Positions 27,401-39,351 of a stretch of 64,000 nt of DNA are shown here, piece after piece (positions within the stretch are counted from its first letter, which is position 1; every line of letters begins with the position of its first letter). The notes below the pieces were generated by a model. It was not told where the DNA came from. It was given only the letters and a program-made list of their open reading frames with translations, and made no database searches. The DNA lies in NCBI RefSeq assembly GCF_000002425.4, contig NC_037256.1:17520586-17584585 (forward strand). Direction: 5' to 3'. Made by a program: the position numbers and the translations under genes. This DNA is from Physcomitrium patens (lineage: Eukaryota > Streptophyta > Bryopsida > Funariales > Funariaceae).

Positions 27401-28015
27401 GAAAAGAAGGTCAAAGCTAATCATCAATGATATTGATTAAAACCAAGATGAAAGATAAAAAATCTTTGTTATAAAAGAAACACAATTTAAGAAAGGTTTC
27501 ATTCTATCTTCTATCCTTGTTTGTAGTTTTTATATAATTATAGTATTAAAGAGATAGAAAATCAATAGCTAATAGATTCAACTTAATAGAAATTATTTGC
27601 TGACTTATTTGACGAGATATTATAATTAATATAGCCTTTAAGATAATATAATAGAGTAAAGACCTTCATTAATGATATATTCTTTCTCAAATAGATGGTA
27701 GAATACAATGTATTTGGAATCATGACTTGGGAAGAAACTCTTGATGTTTGGTAATTTTATTGGAGGTAGAAATGGCTCTAAATGGCATTACAAATATTTT
27801 TTTTGAAAGAAGTTATGAAGATTTCAACAATGATCACATAACAAAGTAGTCTTCTTATCCTAAAATAGGATATTATCAAAAGTTGAGAGGACCTATCAAC
27901 TACCTTCAAATGAAAAAAAGATCAAAAAATGTGGCAAATATAATTTGCTACATCTTAAAATTCTTCAATATGTAATCACTTCTCTTTGTAGAACTTGTTT
28001 CTAATAGAGGGATAA

Positions 28016-28467
28016 TGTTACAAATATATATTTACTAAAATTTTTATCTAGATAATATGAATAGATAGAAGTAGATAAAAATAGATTAATTTTATAATAC
28101 CTTTTAGAAAAGCTTCTTGAAGCTTTTTAGATTTTTTTTTGACTTTATAAATATTTTTAGTTGATTAATAGGATAGAAACTTGATCAAGAAGCTAACCAC
28201 ATATCATGTATGTTGGTTGCTTGGAAAACAAGTTAACTATGTGGTGTCCATATAAAAAACTTGCCTTGCAAGTTAAGATATGTGTTATATAAAGTCAATA
28301 TATTTTTAAAGATCCTATAGAACATTGCTACATAGATCCTAGGTAAATAGTATATATAGAGATAATAGTGAAGCCCTCTTCACTCTTATCAACTCCTTTC
28401 TTGATTCTAGTGTAGTTTGAAGAATCTTTAATTTTCTTGATTTTTAGTAATAGCCATTCTAATTTCT

Positions 28468-28499
<32 letters not shown>

Positions 28500-28567
28500 T
28501 TTTTATTTTGTCATATTTTTTTGAGAGGGTCTTACTTATTTATTTTCTTTCATCATGTTTTTATCCT
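28016..28567 (+). repeat. 3' LTR of G
   Basis: Starts right after the polypurine tract. It contains an (AT)n run at about 28479-28499 that is shorter in the 5' LTR. Confidence 0.75.
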
Positions 28568-29279
28568 TAATACAGAGAGGACAAGTTGTCAACTTAGATT
28601 GAAATCAGACCTTAAGGCACAAAATCATAGACTTATGGTGACTTCAAGATTCTTTGAAAGATAAGAAAAAATAATTTGAGAGAAAACTTAAATAGATATT
28701 TTTAGGCATTAGTTTCATATTATTTGAATAAATATTGAAATTTTGAGGGATTTTCAAAGTTAGTGATGTTCTTAGTAGAATTAGACTTTAAGAAACAAAA
28801 ATATGTTTACAAATTTGAAGATTTCTTAAATTTTTTAATATATATATGGATGAAATTTAGAAAGTATATTGGTGTGCTAGTTGTAAATGTGTATAAAAAT
28901 TTTGAGGTCAATCAAATGATTAGATTGAAATATATGAGGATTTTTGTTCATTGAGGTCTCAAAAATTGGAGTTTTAGGATTAATTAGTATTTTTAAGATC
29001 TTCAAAAATTTATCAATTAGATAGAAGCAAATTTTTTTTGTATGGATATTAGACTCGATTTTCAATATTTTTGTGAAATTTGAAAGCAATTCAATAGTTT
29101 AAAAAGAAAATATTAGCATTGGGAGTTCAACATTTAGATTGGAATAGAAGGTTACCCAACATCTAATTAGATTATCTTATATTTCTCTCAATTTATAAGT
29201 ACAATCACTTTTATTTATCTTGTGCTTATTTTTAACTAAGTTATCAAGAAATATGCATGTTTTTAGTTGATATCAATAG

Positions 29280-29530
29280 TTTGATCATTAAATTTTGAGA
29301 TTCTATTTTGCTATAAGATTTGTTAAGAGTTTGTTTAAAATTTAGAATTTGATTAGAATTTGGTTTAGAATTTGTCCAAGATTTGTCTAACGTTTCATTA
29401 AGATTTTATTAGAATTTGTCCAAGATTTGTCTAATGTTTCATTAAGATTTTATTAGAATTTGACCTAAGATTTGATCAAGATTTAATTATGATATCAATT
29501 AAGATTATATTAAGATTATATTAAGATTTT
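29280..29530 (+). repeat. Decayed short tandem repeats inside LTR L
   Basis: Repeated GAATTTG/AAGATTTG-like units, including two adjacent copies of a ~44-base unit at about 29363-29451 that differ at one or two bases. The position equals that of the telomere-like array in the related LTR at 40939-42768, and the units look like decayed forms of the same repeat read on the other strand. Confidence 0.6.
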
Positions 29531-29865
29531 TATTTTTTGTATCTCTTTAAGATTTTTTATTTTTTCTTTAAATTTTCTAGTTTTAGTATTTTTAAAAGAT
29601 TATTTTTATTAACTTAAAGGTTTATTTTTATGTTTTTTTAAGATTTCTTGTTAATTTTTTTGAGATTAAATCATGACTTTTTAGTGTTTCTTTTGTAACT
29701 TCATTTAAATTTATTTCAATAGGTTACAGTTTAATTGAATTTATTAAGGAGTACTTAAAGTTTATTCAAGTCTTTATTAAACTTGATAGAATTATTGTTG
29801 TATTTTTATTTACCTTTCACAACTAGGTGTATGGTGCATTTTCAAATAAGAACATATGTAATATA

Positions 29866-30174
29866 AGAACATGGTAACGTTCTATAAGAGGTCTAACATA
29901 TATTCAATTTGTAAGATACATGTCTTAACTTGCAAGGCAAGTTTTTTATATGTGTACTATCTTATTAGCTTGTATTGCAAGCTATTTACACATTTAACAC
30001 ATCACTAATTTGTTGGCCAAGTTTCTAATCGATTAATAAACTATAAATATATATAAAGTCAAATATGTGTCTTTGAAGCTTTTAAAAAGTTTATCTATTA
30101 AATAATATCAAATCTACCTACATTTATTTTATACTTAATACTTTTTATCTAAATAAATACATATATCTATGATA
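29866..30174 (-). repeat. 5' LTR of H, outer part
   Basis: Matches the outer ~310 bases of the F LTR (compare 15330-15650 and 20660-20961) and ends at the same point. With 10535-10631 and 22508-22523 it makes up most of one LTR, separated by E and by L with G. This shows that 7419-10631 and 29866-30174 belong to one element. Confidence 0.7.
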
Positions 30175-30713
30175 CTATGATAAAAAAAAATGTACTAGCT
30201 AAGAACTAGGAGCAGCAAGGACTACTATGCAAGATATTAAAAGAGAGTTACAATAAGATCGATCCATAACACCTATCTAATAAATCATCTAAATGGATAG
30301 ACTTAGCTTACTTATGAAGTAAAGCAGACCAATAAAATACTATTTAAAGGTATTAATATAATAAATTAGTAATTACATTATAATAGATAGAAGTTATCAA
30401 TTATAAGAAAAAAAATATATCTAAGATACAAGTAGCAAATACATTAGCCAAATATACTTAAGAGATAGTGAACAATAATTGAAGCATACAAGAATATGAG
30501 AAGGTAGATTAGATTTGAAGAGAGCATTAATAAAAAAAATACTAGAGACTTCATAGATATGGACTTAGTGGGAGAAAATTCAAGCTAAGAAATATTGCTT
30601 AGTAATAATAAAAATACTAAATTAATAATAGAAATTTCTAGATTTAATTTTTAAAAATTTCACAAGGATAAAAAAATAAAAATATAAAAAAATATCAAGG
30701 CTTGTTATCATCA

Positions 30714-30759
<46 letters not shown>

Positions 30760-32320
30760 AATAGTAGGACATAGAAATACTCAACAATTTTGATATCTCA
30801 ACATGATACTAGTCATAATCTTTGATTAATACTATAAAGAAGATAAAAGAAGGAGTAATAAATTAAATATTCTTTAATCAAGAAAATAAATTCTTTAAGA
30901 TTTGGTAAAGAATGTGGAAACCATGAAGAAGGAATTCAAGTAGATCAAGACATGAGAGAGTATATTAGTTAAAGCCTTTCTACCTCTCAAGTTTTCGAAG
31001 GTCAATTAGTAGGTGTCACTAACTTCAAAGAAGCAAAGAATGTAATTTATTTAAGATTAATTTTAATGATTTGAATTTGATGTAAAAAAAGAAGATTGAA
31101 GAAAATTTGAGGGATTCAAGGCCAAATAACTTGAAAAAAGAGAAATAGAGAAGGACAAAAAAACTAATGGGCCATAGAAGACTTGTATAAGAAATAAATG
31201 GCAAAGTTGAGGTAAAAAACTCACTTTGTAGAAAACATAGAGGCTTAGAAGTAAAAGCATAAAAAATAATTTAAGCTAAAAGATGCCATGATATTATAGC
31301 AATAGACTAAAAAATTATAAGAATAGGATTATAAAAGACAAAGGTAGCAAACTTCCAAAACCTACTAAGAAGTTCAAAAAAAATAAATAAATAAAGGAAG
31401 AAGCTAAAAGATAAGAAATCCTACAGCATGACATCTTACAATATAAAACTATGTACTTGTAATAGGAGGCTTAAAGATTGGAGGAGAAAAAAAAATAAAT
31501 AAATAAAATAAAATTAAAAGATAAGAAACTCAATGCTAAACTATCATACTTTTGTGGAAGGATGTGTTGAGAAAAGAAGGCTCAAAATTGAAGACTTGGC
31601 ATATAGATAAAGCTTAAATCACTAAAGGTCAAGAAATAAGAATCTATCTATATAGGTAGGAAAGAAGTATTGAGATCTTGATTTTCCTAAATGTTACCTA
31701 ACGAAGGCTAGAAGATAATTGGATGCATATCCAAAGATCACAAATTGATCTTTTAAGAGACAGAAGTATCTTAATAATTTTTGTAAATTACCTAATTAGA
31801 AATAAATAAATATCAAACACACTTAAGTCAATATATTTGTTAGGTAGAAGAAGAAGAATTGAAACAAAAGTGTTATTAGTAAAAACAAGATTTTAAAGAT
31901 TAAATAGGCCAATATAGAGCTAACAAAGGACTCAAAGTAGGATTTATGCCATTAGTTAGTATGGGAATACTTTTCAAAACTAAAAGCAAAACTTATCCTA
32001 TAGTTGAAATATCACTAATTATTGAGATATTACTAGTAATCCTTTCGATTGTTCAATGAGTTATATAATTAATTACTGAATTACATAAAATACAAAAGAA
32101 ACTATTGTTATATATAAAATATAAAAAAAGATTAATTTAGCTATTCATATTTGTGAGTTTGATGATACTTTGTGGCATATTATAAGAATTTAATGAACAT
32201 ATAATCATTAATTTATTTGACAAAATACTATTAAATAAGTTAAGAGCTTAATAAGATAATTTCTTGAAAAATCATTTCTATTGTTCTTTGAAGAATATAA
32301 AAGATGATTTCAAAAAAAAG
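30175..32320 (+). other. Unidentified decayed, partly coding-like stretch
   Basis: No known domain recognised. The plus strand between about 30880 and 31960 has the base pattern of a decayed coding region: rich in Lys, Glu, Gln and Arg codons, suggesting a charged, coiled-coil-like protein. It could be the 3' extra frame or gag of another retroelement; no LTR, primer site or RT is linked to it. The first ~700 bases show nothing. It is bounded by the H LTR at the left and the J LTR at the right, so it is older than or target for both. Confidence 0.35.
30715..30757. repeat. Poly-A run
   Basis: Forty-three consecutive A. It could be the tail of a non-LTR retrotransposon or simple expansion; no LINE or SINE body was recognised upstream. 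Confidence 0.75.
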
Positions 32321-32849
32321 TACTAAAATAAGATTAGTTTATCTTGAGAGTTTAAGACCCTTCTAATCCATAGCAATATAAAACTTTATTACAAAGTAGA
32401 ACAAAATAGACGAGAACAAAACCAAACTGAATTAAATAGAATAAGACATGAAAGACCAAACTAAATGGAAACAAAATAGAATAGAATTGAACAAGAAGAT
32501 GCAAAATCAAACTTTACTAAGAAAAAAGATCTAAAACCATACCTAACAAGATATCCAAAAGGCCTTGGTCAATCCTATTTGTATTTTATTCTATCACCTT
32601 GGACTTTCTAGAATGTTCTTAGATGATAGACCCTATTTAAATAACCACCCTAAATTCTTTCTAGAAGATCTATTGTAGGCCCCATCTAAATAACTATCTT
32701 AAGATCTTTCTAGAATGTTCTATAATAGATCCTACATAGTCCACTAATCTAGTCCCAATTCTAAAAACTTCTATAACTTCTCAAATATGATATCAACTAT
32801 CTATCCTTATATATCAATAATACAAATATCTTATTTATATCTTGTTACA
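32321..32849 (-). repeat. 3' LTR of J
   Basis: Reverse complement of the E LTRs with matching ends; about 529 bases. Confidence 0.8.
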
Positions 32850-33964
32850 ATTAATTTTCCTCCATTAATATAAAAAAATCTTATTTAATTATCTTCATTT
32901 TGCTCTCAATGGTATCTCCTAATTTTCTCTTAGGAATGAGTGAAGTTTTGTGCAAGTTCTCACGTTATATTATAGATGGGATAACCTTTCCATAGAATTT
33001 TGTACTGAAGTTGTGGACGTCTATTGCCATGGCAAAAGTAGTGATGCTCCAAAATGATGTCCACTTCATATTCTTATTAGTCATCAACTATAATAGGTCG
33101 TAGTCGTCATTGATGTTGATTCAAAAGCGCTTTGATTTGGTATAAAAATCCTTGAGTTGCAAAATATAGAAGTCTAGATGCACCCAAATATATAGTAGAA
33201 GCTTGAGGTGACATGCAACATTAAAAATCATTGCAGAAATATAAGAAGGTTTAAGCCACCAAAGCACTAGTTTATAGATTTTGATTGATATAATAAGTGG
33301 CAAGTTGGCATTGGAGAGTAATACTTGATCACCTTCTTAAAAGGTCTTGTATTGTCGGTGGCTATCTGTATACTATTTCTATTGATTTTCTATGGTAAAA
33401 AGATAGTACCATGCCTCCTATATAATCTTTATAAGTCATTATATAAATTCTTCTATTGTTAAGTTGTTGATATCAATTGAATAATAAAGAGTTATTGGAA
33501 TAATCAAATATTGATTAATATGAAAAAAAATGGTAAATAATCAGTACTTGCTTGAATACAATCATTCTAAGTAAACTCTAAGGGCGTCAAATATTCATTT
33601 CAATTATTATGATGATCTACCATAAATGCTTATAGCATATTTTTTAAGGTTTGATTTATATGCTCTATTTGTCCATTTATTTGAAGATTAAAAGTCATAG
33701 ACATGGCAAGTTGTATGCCTAGTAGCTTAAACAAGGCTTATCAAAAACTTCCAATGAAGCATGAATCTCAATATGAAATAATGACACAAGATAATCCATA
33801 AGGACAAAAGACAGTATGAAAGAAGATCCATGCAAGTATTCAGGCATCAATATCCAAGCATATTATAGCCAAGTAAAGTTGCTACGAGAGTTGATCTTGT
33901 GAGGCCAAATTTCACCACTTGATGAAATCTATGCCATGTAACAAGTCCAAGAGGTGGAATTGGA

Positions 33965-35555
33965 GAGCTCCCAATTGTGTAATTTTTAGATTAATTTAAA
34001 TCTTTATATTAAAAATTTAATTAATTTTAGGCGTTCCAAGCAATGGTTACCAACATTAAATTAACATGTTAAATAAAATTTATTATGCAACCACAATAAA
34101 AATAATTAATTAAGTTATATCTACTTATTGACCTTAAGAATAAAAACTTAAGTTTGAATTAAAAGCGAAGTTAAAAGTTCAGTTAAAAAAAAAAAAAAGT
34201 TAAAAATTAAGATTAAAAAGTTAAGTTGAAAGTTAAAATTAAAAGGTTAAGTAAAAAAAATTAAATTTAAATTTAAGATTAAAGGTTAAGTAAAAAGTTA
34301 AAATTAAAATTTTAGTTTAAAAGTAAAAGTTAAAAGTAAAAGTTAAAAGTTAAAGTTACACATTTCACTTTTTGGCTAATAAATTTTAAATTTTAACTTT
34401 TTACCATAAATTTTAACTTTTAACCATCCGCGGCCTCTGTCATGCCGCTCCCTGTCACAAAATGAAGCTCTCTCTGGGTATCACACTCCAGATGATGCTC
34501 CTCTCGTTCGAATCTCCCAACTTCCACACTCCATACCTTCCCCCATTCTATTCTTGATCTTAGAGCAATTCCATTTTAATCATCTTTCGTCATTAACCAC
34601 ACATATTTATCAACGATATATGACATGCAACTTAAATTTGTCTTTCAATACCTCTGAATTCTGTTAAATGATAATAAATAGTATACTTGGTACATTTGGG
34701 TTTCTATTGTATTATATAAATGTTTTTTTTAACAATGGTGATGAACAAGACATAAAAAAAACCTTAAAATTTGCTTGAAGCTTTTAAAACTTAAATTTTT
34801 TTTACACTATATTTCTTAATAAATAAAACATTTTCACCATCATAAAAAGTCTCTTGCTGTTCTCTTACTTTATTTTTGTTATTATCTCACACAAATATAT
34901 TGTACTACGCAAATGTAGCATACCAACAACTCCACAAGGGAATTGGAAATGAATCCTACATTAGGCCATACAAATTCAATTTACTACATTAAGTTCAAGT
35001 GAGTAATTTGTTGTTTGCCATCTTAACTCTCATGTGGATCAACAAACCAACTTTTAACTTTAACTTTAACTCAAAGTAAAAGTTAAAAGTTTTCTTCACT
35101 CCACGAGCTAAATCTGGTGCCACCATTGCATTAAAAAGATTCCCATTAAGTAGAAGAACCACCATGTTGCTTAATTTTATCGAATTTGGAGGAAAATCTA
35201 AAATTATCATTACTAACTTCCCTAAATATTTTAGAGAATTATAATTCCAACTCCTAAATCATGTGAATGATCATAGATGCATTCATAGGCTTTTAGTCAG
35301 CCCTTATATTAATGACTAATAACCTCTAAATTATTAAACTAACTAAGTTGTTATTCTAATTTTTTAACTCTTATCACTTTAGTCCTAATTAATCTAATTC
35401 AAGGAATTAGACTATAATTTATACCATTAAGGATTGTAATCCTAAAAATTCTATAAAACTAAATTCTACTTATATAAATCCTAATCTAACATGTTAAATT
35501 ATCATAAAATAGAAAAATAATAAAAATTTAAATTTTAGAGTATAATTGAGAGCTC
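33965..35555. mobile_element. Possible inverted-repeat (foldback or TIR) element K
   Basis: Left end GAGCTCCCAATTG and right end CAATTGAGAGCTC-like are inverted repeats, and similarity continues inward for ~40 AT-rich bases. It sits in the integrase of J. The inside holds tandem AGTTAAA-type repeats at 34150-34360 and their complements near 34375-34430 and 35045-35090, so it could fold on itself, plus a GC-richer segment (34425-34560). No transposase frame was seen. A clean target duplication was not found; instead a ten-base stretch (CCAATTCCAC on the minus strand) from J occurs on both sides about 95 bases apart, so the edges may be complex. Confidence 0.4.
34150..34360. repeat. AGTTAAA-type minisatellite
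   Basis: Irregular repeats of AAGTTAAAA/AAAATTAAG units, about 6-10 bases each, inside K; inverted relatives follow at 34375-34430. Confidence 0.65.
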
Positions 35556-36143
35556 ACAGATCTATAAAGAAAATAATCGCAATATAATTATAAAGCATCT
35601 GTGGTAAACACGTAATGAGATCTATAATCATATACTCTCAATATGCGATAAGTAGTGGAATTGGCTGTAATAGTCTAGGAGATATTATCTTGCATGCTTA
35701 ATTGCATTGACATAACTTGCAAGAGCATACAAAAGCTTGAACATTACAATTCAAACCTATCAAAAACATGTCTTTAAGATCCATTCTAAAGTCTTCTCTT
35801 CCCCTAGATGTCCAAATATTGAGATGTCATGTTCTTTTTGAAATATGCATATATGAAGTATAACATTGTTACATACATAAATCTACTTCTTGAAATAGAG
35901 CAAGCTATTACTAAGAGTATATTTTTTATATTGTATATTTTTTATTTTTAATCAATTACTAATCATCTTGAAATAAGCATTTCGATGTATAATTTCATTC
36001 CATTTTGCCTCTTTAGTTAGGTTTGAAATGACACTACTAATAGAAGTGACTTTTATCTTGTCTCTTAATTCAGCTTTCAAATTTGGTCTCTACAATAAAC
36101 TGTCTAGCATAATATATTGTTGCCTTTACTTCCTTCAACTAGT

Positions 36144-37026
36144 TAAAATTGGTCATATCCAAAATAAAAATCTCCAATAGGATAAATAGCTCTACCTGCA
36201 AATGCCTCAATAAATTCTCCAACCCTTATATTTCTAATGGTTACTTGATTCATTAGTTGCATATCTTGAATAAACCATAGTGTTCAATTTTTCTTTGGTA
36301 TTATAAATCAACAGCTAGAATATGGTGTAAATGATGGTCTTAAAATCTTTATTTGCATCTTTTCTTTCAAAAGGTCTATAAGTTTGGATAGATGATCTCA
36401 AGTTATTGTAATTGGCCTTAAATTCCATGGAACATGTAAAATTATAAATATAATCATTAGTGCTACAATACTCAATTTCACACATTCAATTTGTAAAGAT
36501 TCAAAAGCAAAAGTCTTTTTATGCCTGCATAACATATTTTTAAATTATTCCACTTTAACAAGTAGAAGAAAATCCATAGATCTTATTTTTAATTCTTTGA
36601 ATGTAGTTTTAGTAAATTTGTGACTAATCCATTTAGGATTTCTTAAACTCTTCTCTTTCGAAGCTTATTAAACTTAAAGTTTGGAATCATTAGGTAATAG
36701 TATAACTGTAAGCTTTGTTTTTTTCTCCATAGTTTTATATCTAGTTTCAACTTTAACTTCATAATCTTAAAATATACATATAATTGAATAGCACTCTCAT
36801 AAATGTAGTTGCACCACTTGATCTTCATTTTATTGTTTAACTTTTATAAGTTCTTTTGAGCAAACTTCTAAACTTGTCTCCATGTATATACCTTCTATCT
36901 TATCATCTTTATTAAGCATCTCTACTCTTTTTAGGTCTTTTTCAAATTTTTTCATACTTCTTTTCTTATTTTTTTGTAAGTCACTAAATTATGTATATAT
37001 AGCAAAATTATCCTTAGATAATTTTA

Positions 37027-37063
<37 letters not shown>

Positions 37064-39351
37064 ATATTTTTTTTTTCTATACAAGAGTACCTTCTCTGAT
37101 ATACTACTATATTCTTGTTCTATAAAGGTATTCTATAAAAATCTTCAAATCCCTCATTAATCTTTGGTAATGAATTACTTTATAGATAATCATGATTCTA
37201 CTCATGGTTAGTAGATACAGTTAAGATTTGTACTGCTTTCTTGCCATCTAAGCTTCTAATATAGGCATATGTTGATCCATCATCTAATACTTTAGTTTTT
37301 ATTCTCATAGTTGTAATATAGGATTGTCTAAGAATCATTGGATATGAAGTAGTATTTTGAACAAAGAAATTTTGTTCAATAGTTGTATCTCAAATTTTCA
37401 CCTTTATATTAGGATAAGAACTATAAAGATCTTTCCATGAATTGTTTGCTACCCAAATCACTCAATCATGTTTAGTGTCAATGGGCCATCTTTCACATTT
37501 GTAAATTTCTTTTGACATAATATTAACTTCAAATCTATAGTGAATAAGATCAATTATTAGATCTATCAAGTCTTCTATCTTCACTAAGGTTTTTATAGTG
37601 GCTTTGGTCTAATGATCCTTAGTAAAGTAACTAGAGTTCTTGTCATTAATCTTGCCTTCATCCAAAGAAAAATGAACCTTTTTATTGATACAATATTCAA
37701 CCAATTTTACTTCATCTTCTTTTGTTAGTATTCTATCTAAAGCATTAAATACTACAAATTCTCCTATCTATTTTCTTTTTTATTTCATAATATCAATAAT
37801 GACATCATGATATTTTTTTTTTTATAATTCTTAAAATTTCTTACAAAGTAAGCTCAATTTTGGCATTCAACATCTTTTTTTTAGCACCTCTTTTAAATTT
37901 TTAGCTGCTTTAATTTTTGATTACAACTTATAAGAAATAGGCTTATTTTTCTTTCTATTTTTATCAGCTTCTATTTTTTTATTTATCCTTTGATAATAGT
38001 ACATTACCAAAGTATGATGTTGATGGTCCAATTCTTGATGGTCTTTTATCTTGCGATATAGATTTTTTCTTATTTTGATTTCTCTTTTCATCTCTATGAG
38101 ATCTTCTTTTATTATTTGACTCTTCATAGTTTTTATCTGTTATATTTCTACCTCTTTTCACATCCACCAAAGCTTCATGTTAGAATTTTGACAAATAAGT
38201 ATGTACGGATATGACATGAACAGGATCATCCTATCATGTAATATTTCTAATTATTGTAGCTATCTTAAGCAATTCTTTCTTTGTGATATTTTTTTTTATC
38301 CATATTAGTCTTACCATGATTCCATAAAATTTTTGCCTCTATATGCTTATCAAAGATATCCTTCTTTTCCTTTACTACCTCAATACCATAAGTAATTGCT
38401 TCCCTTGATGCTATACCTATTGACATAAATGATCTTCTAAAATCTTTTTCATCTAATTCTTTCCAAAATTCATTTTAAGGAATTCACTTGTATCTTATAA
38501 TACAATCTTTCTATCTTTCCATAAAATTATTCCTTCCTGCAAAGTATCAATAAAATCTCTACACTCCTTGCAAAGATGCACCATACTATTGTATTAAATA
38601 CATCTTTGAATATATCCTTACTTTAATGCAAGTTTGATCTCAGATATTGCTCTCTTTTCCTCTAATTTTGCCAATTTAATTTGTAGGTCTTTCATTTCTT
38701 TCACCAAATCATCAATTATATCTTTTTGTAGTGTAATTGTAGACATAGAAATTAGAACAATAGATATTGGCATGGTAGGTTTTGGTAGTTGCCTATAACA
38801 TATTGTAATTGATGAAGGTCCAAGGTCTTACTTTACTACTACCATACCTCTCCAGTATTTTCTTTTAGCAAGTATATCTGCTACTTCAAAGACCTTCTTC
38901 CAATCAGTAGTGAGTCCATTATCCTCTTTATTATCTTCCAACAATAATTTCAACTCCCTTTATAATTCATTGTTGGTTGATTGAAGAAATAACTCTACCT
39001 TGTCATTTTCAAGTATAAAATTTTTTATCCAAGATAATTGGAGAAATTATCTTTCACATTCTCTAAATAATTTTATTGCAAGCAACTTCCTATTGGATTT
39101 ATTAACTCATTCTATGAATGATTTTTATTTATCCTTTCAAATATCCTCCAAAGAATACTCTTTTTTAAATTGAAGAATAAAATCCTTCCAATTTTCTCCA
39201 TGAATTTAAATAATTCGTTTTATATGGTCACAAAGCTCCGGTACAACTATAAATTTAAATATTAGGATCATTTCTTTCTTTGGTATTTTATTAAGCTCCA
39301 TCTCCTAAGAATAATATTTAAGATACCTAGAAATGCTTCTTCCATCAAATT
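36144..39351 (-). mobile_element. C: Ty3-like fossil, gag to RT fragment
   Basis: Minus strand, same lineage as D. Gag lies at about 37900-39351 (short motif EFDGRSISRYL near its start, matching FDGRNISKYL in D). A protease-like region lies at about 37150-37560 (motifs YPMILRQSYIT and KVLDDGSTYAYIRSLDGK). Between them are charged stretches, and RT starts at about 36150-36420 (motifs VTIRNIRVG and IYPIGDFYFGYDQF). The rest of pol is lost at the junction with J (36143), and the start of gag plus leader is lost at the junction with the X LTR piece (39352). The RT motif style (DxQLxNQVTIRN...GYDQ) differs from the chromoviruses and B family here. Broken many times. Confidence 0.75.
37029..37060. 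repeat. (AT)n microsatellite
   Basis: About 16 AT units inside the decayed C sequence. Confidence 0.85.

Larger units (their letters stand above)
22828..28567 (+). mobile_element. Chromovirus fossil G, two LTRs
   Basis: Same family as F and H but on the plus strand. 5' LTR 22828 to about 23372, gag about 23640-24560, protease about 24650-24960, RT about 25230-26080, RNase H about 26090-26520, integrase about 26560-27400, 3' LTR from 28016. A clear polypurine tract (AGAGGGATAA) stands right before the 3' LTR. It lies inside D-family solo LTR L; left flank TAAAT and right flank TTAATA are compatible with a five-base duplication but the exact right edge is not fixed. Broken many times. Confidence 0.8.
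22524..29865 (+). repeat. Solo LTR of D family (L), split by G
   Basis: Two blocks, 22524-22827 and about 28568-29865, together match the reverse complement of the solo LTR at 40939-42768 from one end to the other, including its central short-repeat zone and its last ~70 bases. G (22828-28567) sits between them. The flanking bases read AGTA (22520-22523) and AGAA (29866-29869), a near four-base duplication, and on both sides the sequence is the 5' LTR of H. No internal coding sequence is attached, so this is a solo LTR. It is far more decayed than the copy at 40939-42768. Confidence 0.75.
32321..36143 (-). mobile_element. E-family chromovirus fossil J, truncated
   Basis: Minus-strand relative of E. 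Left to right it has the 3' LTR (32321-32849), a polypurine tract on the minus strand (GGAGGAAAATTAAT), the chromodomain (about 32930-33120, short motifs EYEVDIILEH and ILWKGYP), integrase (about 33150-33960 and 35556-36050) and the RNase H end, which stops at about 36143 directly against C-family RT. RT, protease, gag and the 5' LTR are missing. A possible inverted-repeat element, K (33965-35555), splits the integrase. Broken many times. Confidence 0.75.

Noticed and set aside
33955-35660. Mutator-like element with a ten-base target duplication at K
   Set aside because: The repeated CCAATTCCAC lies next to the inverted repeat on one side but ~95 bases away on the other, so it cannot be the target duplication of the inverted-repeat unit.
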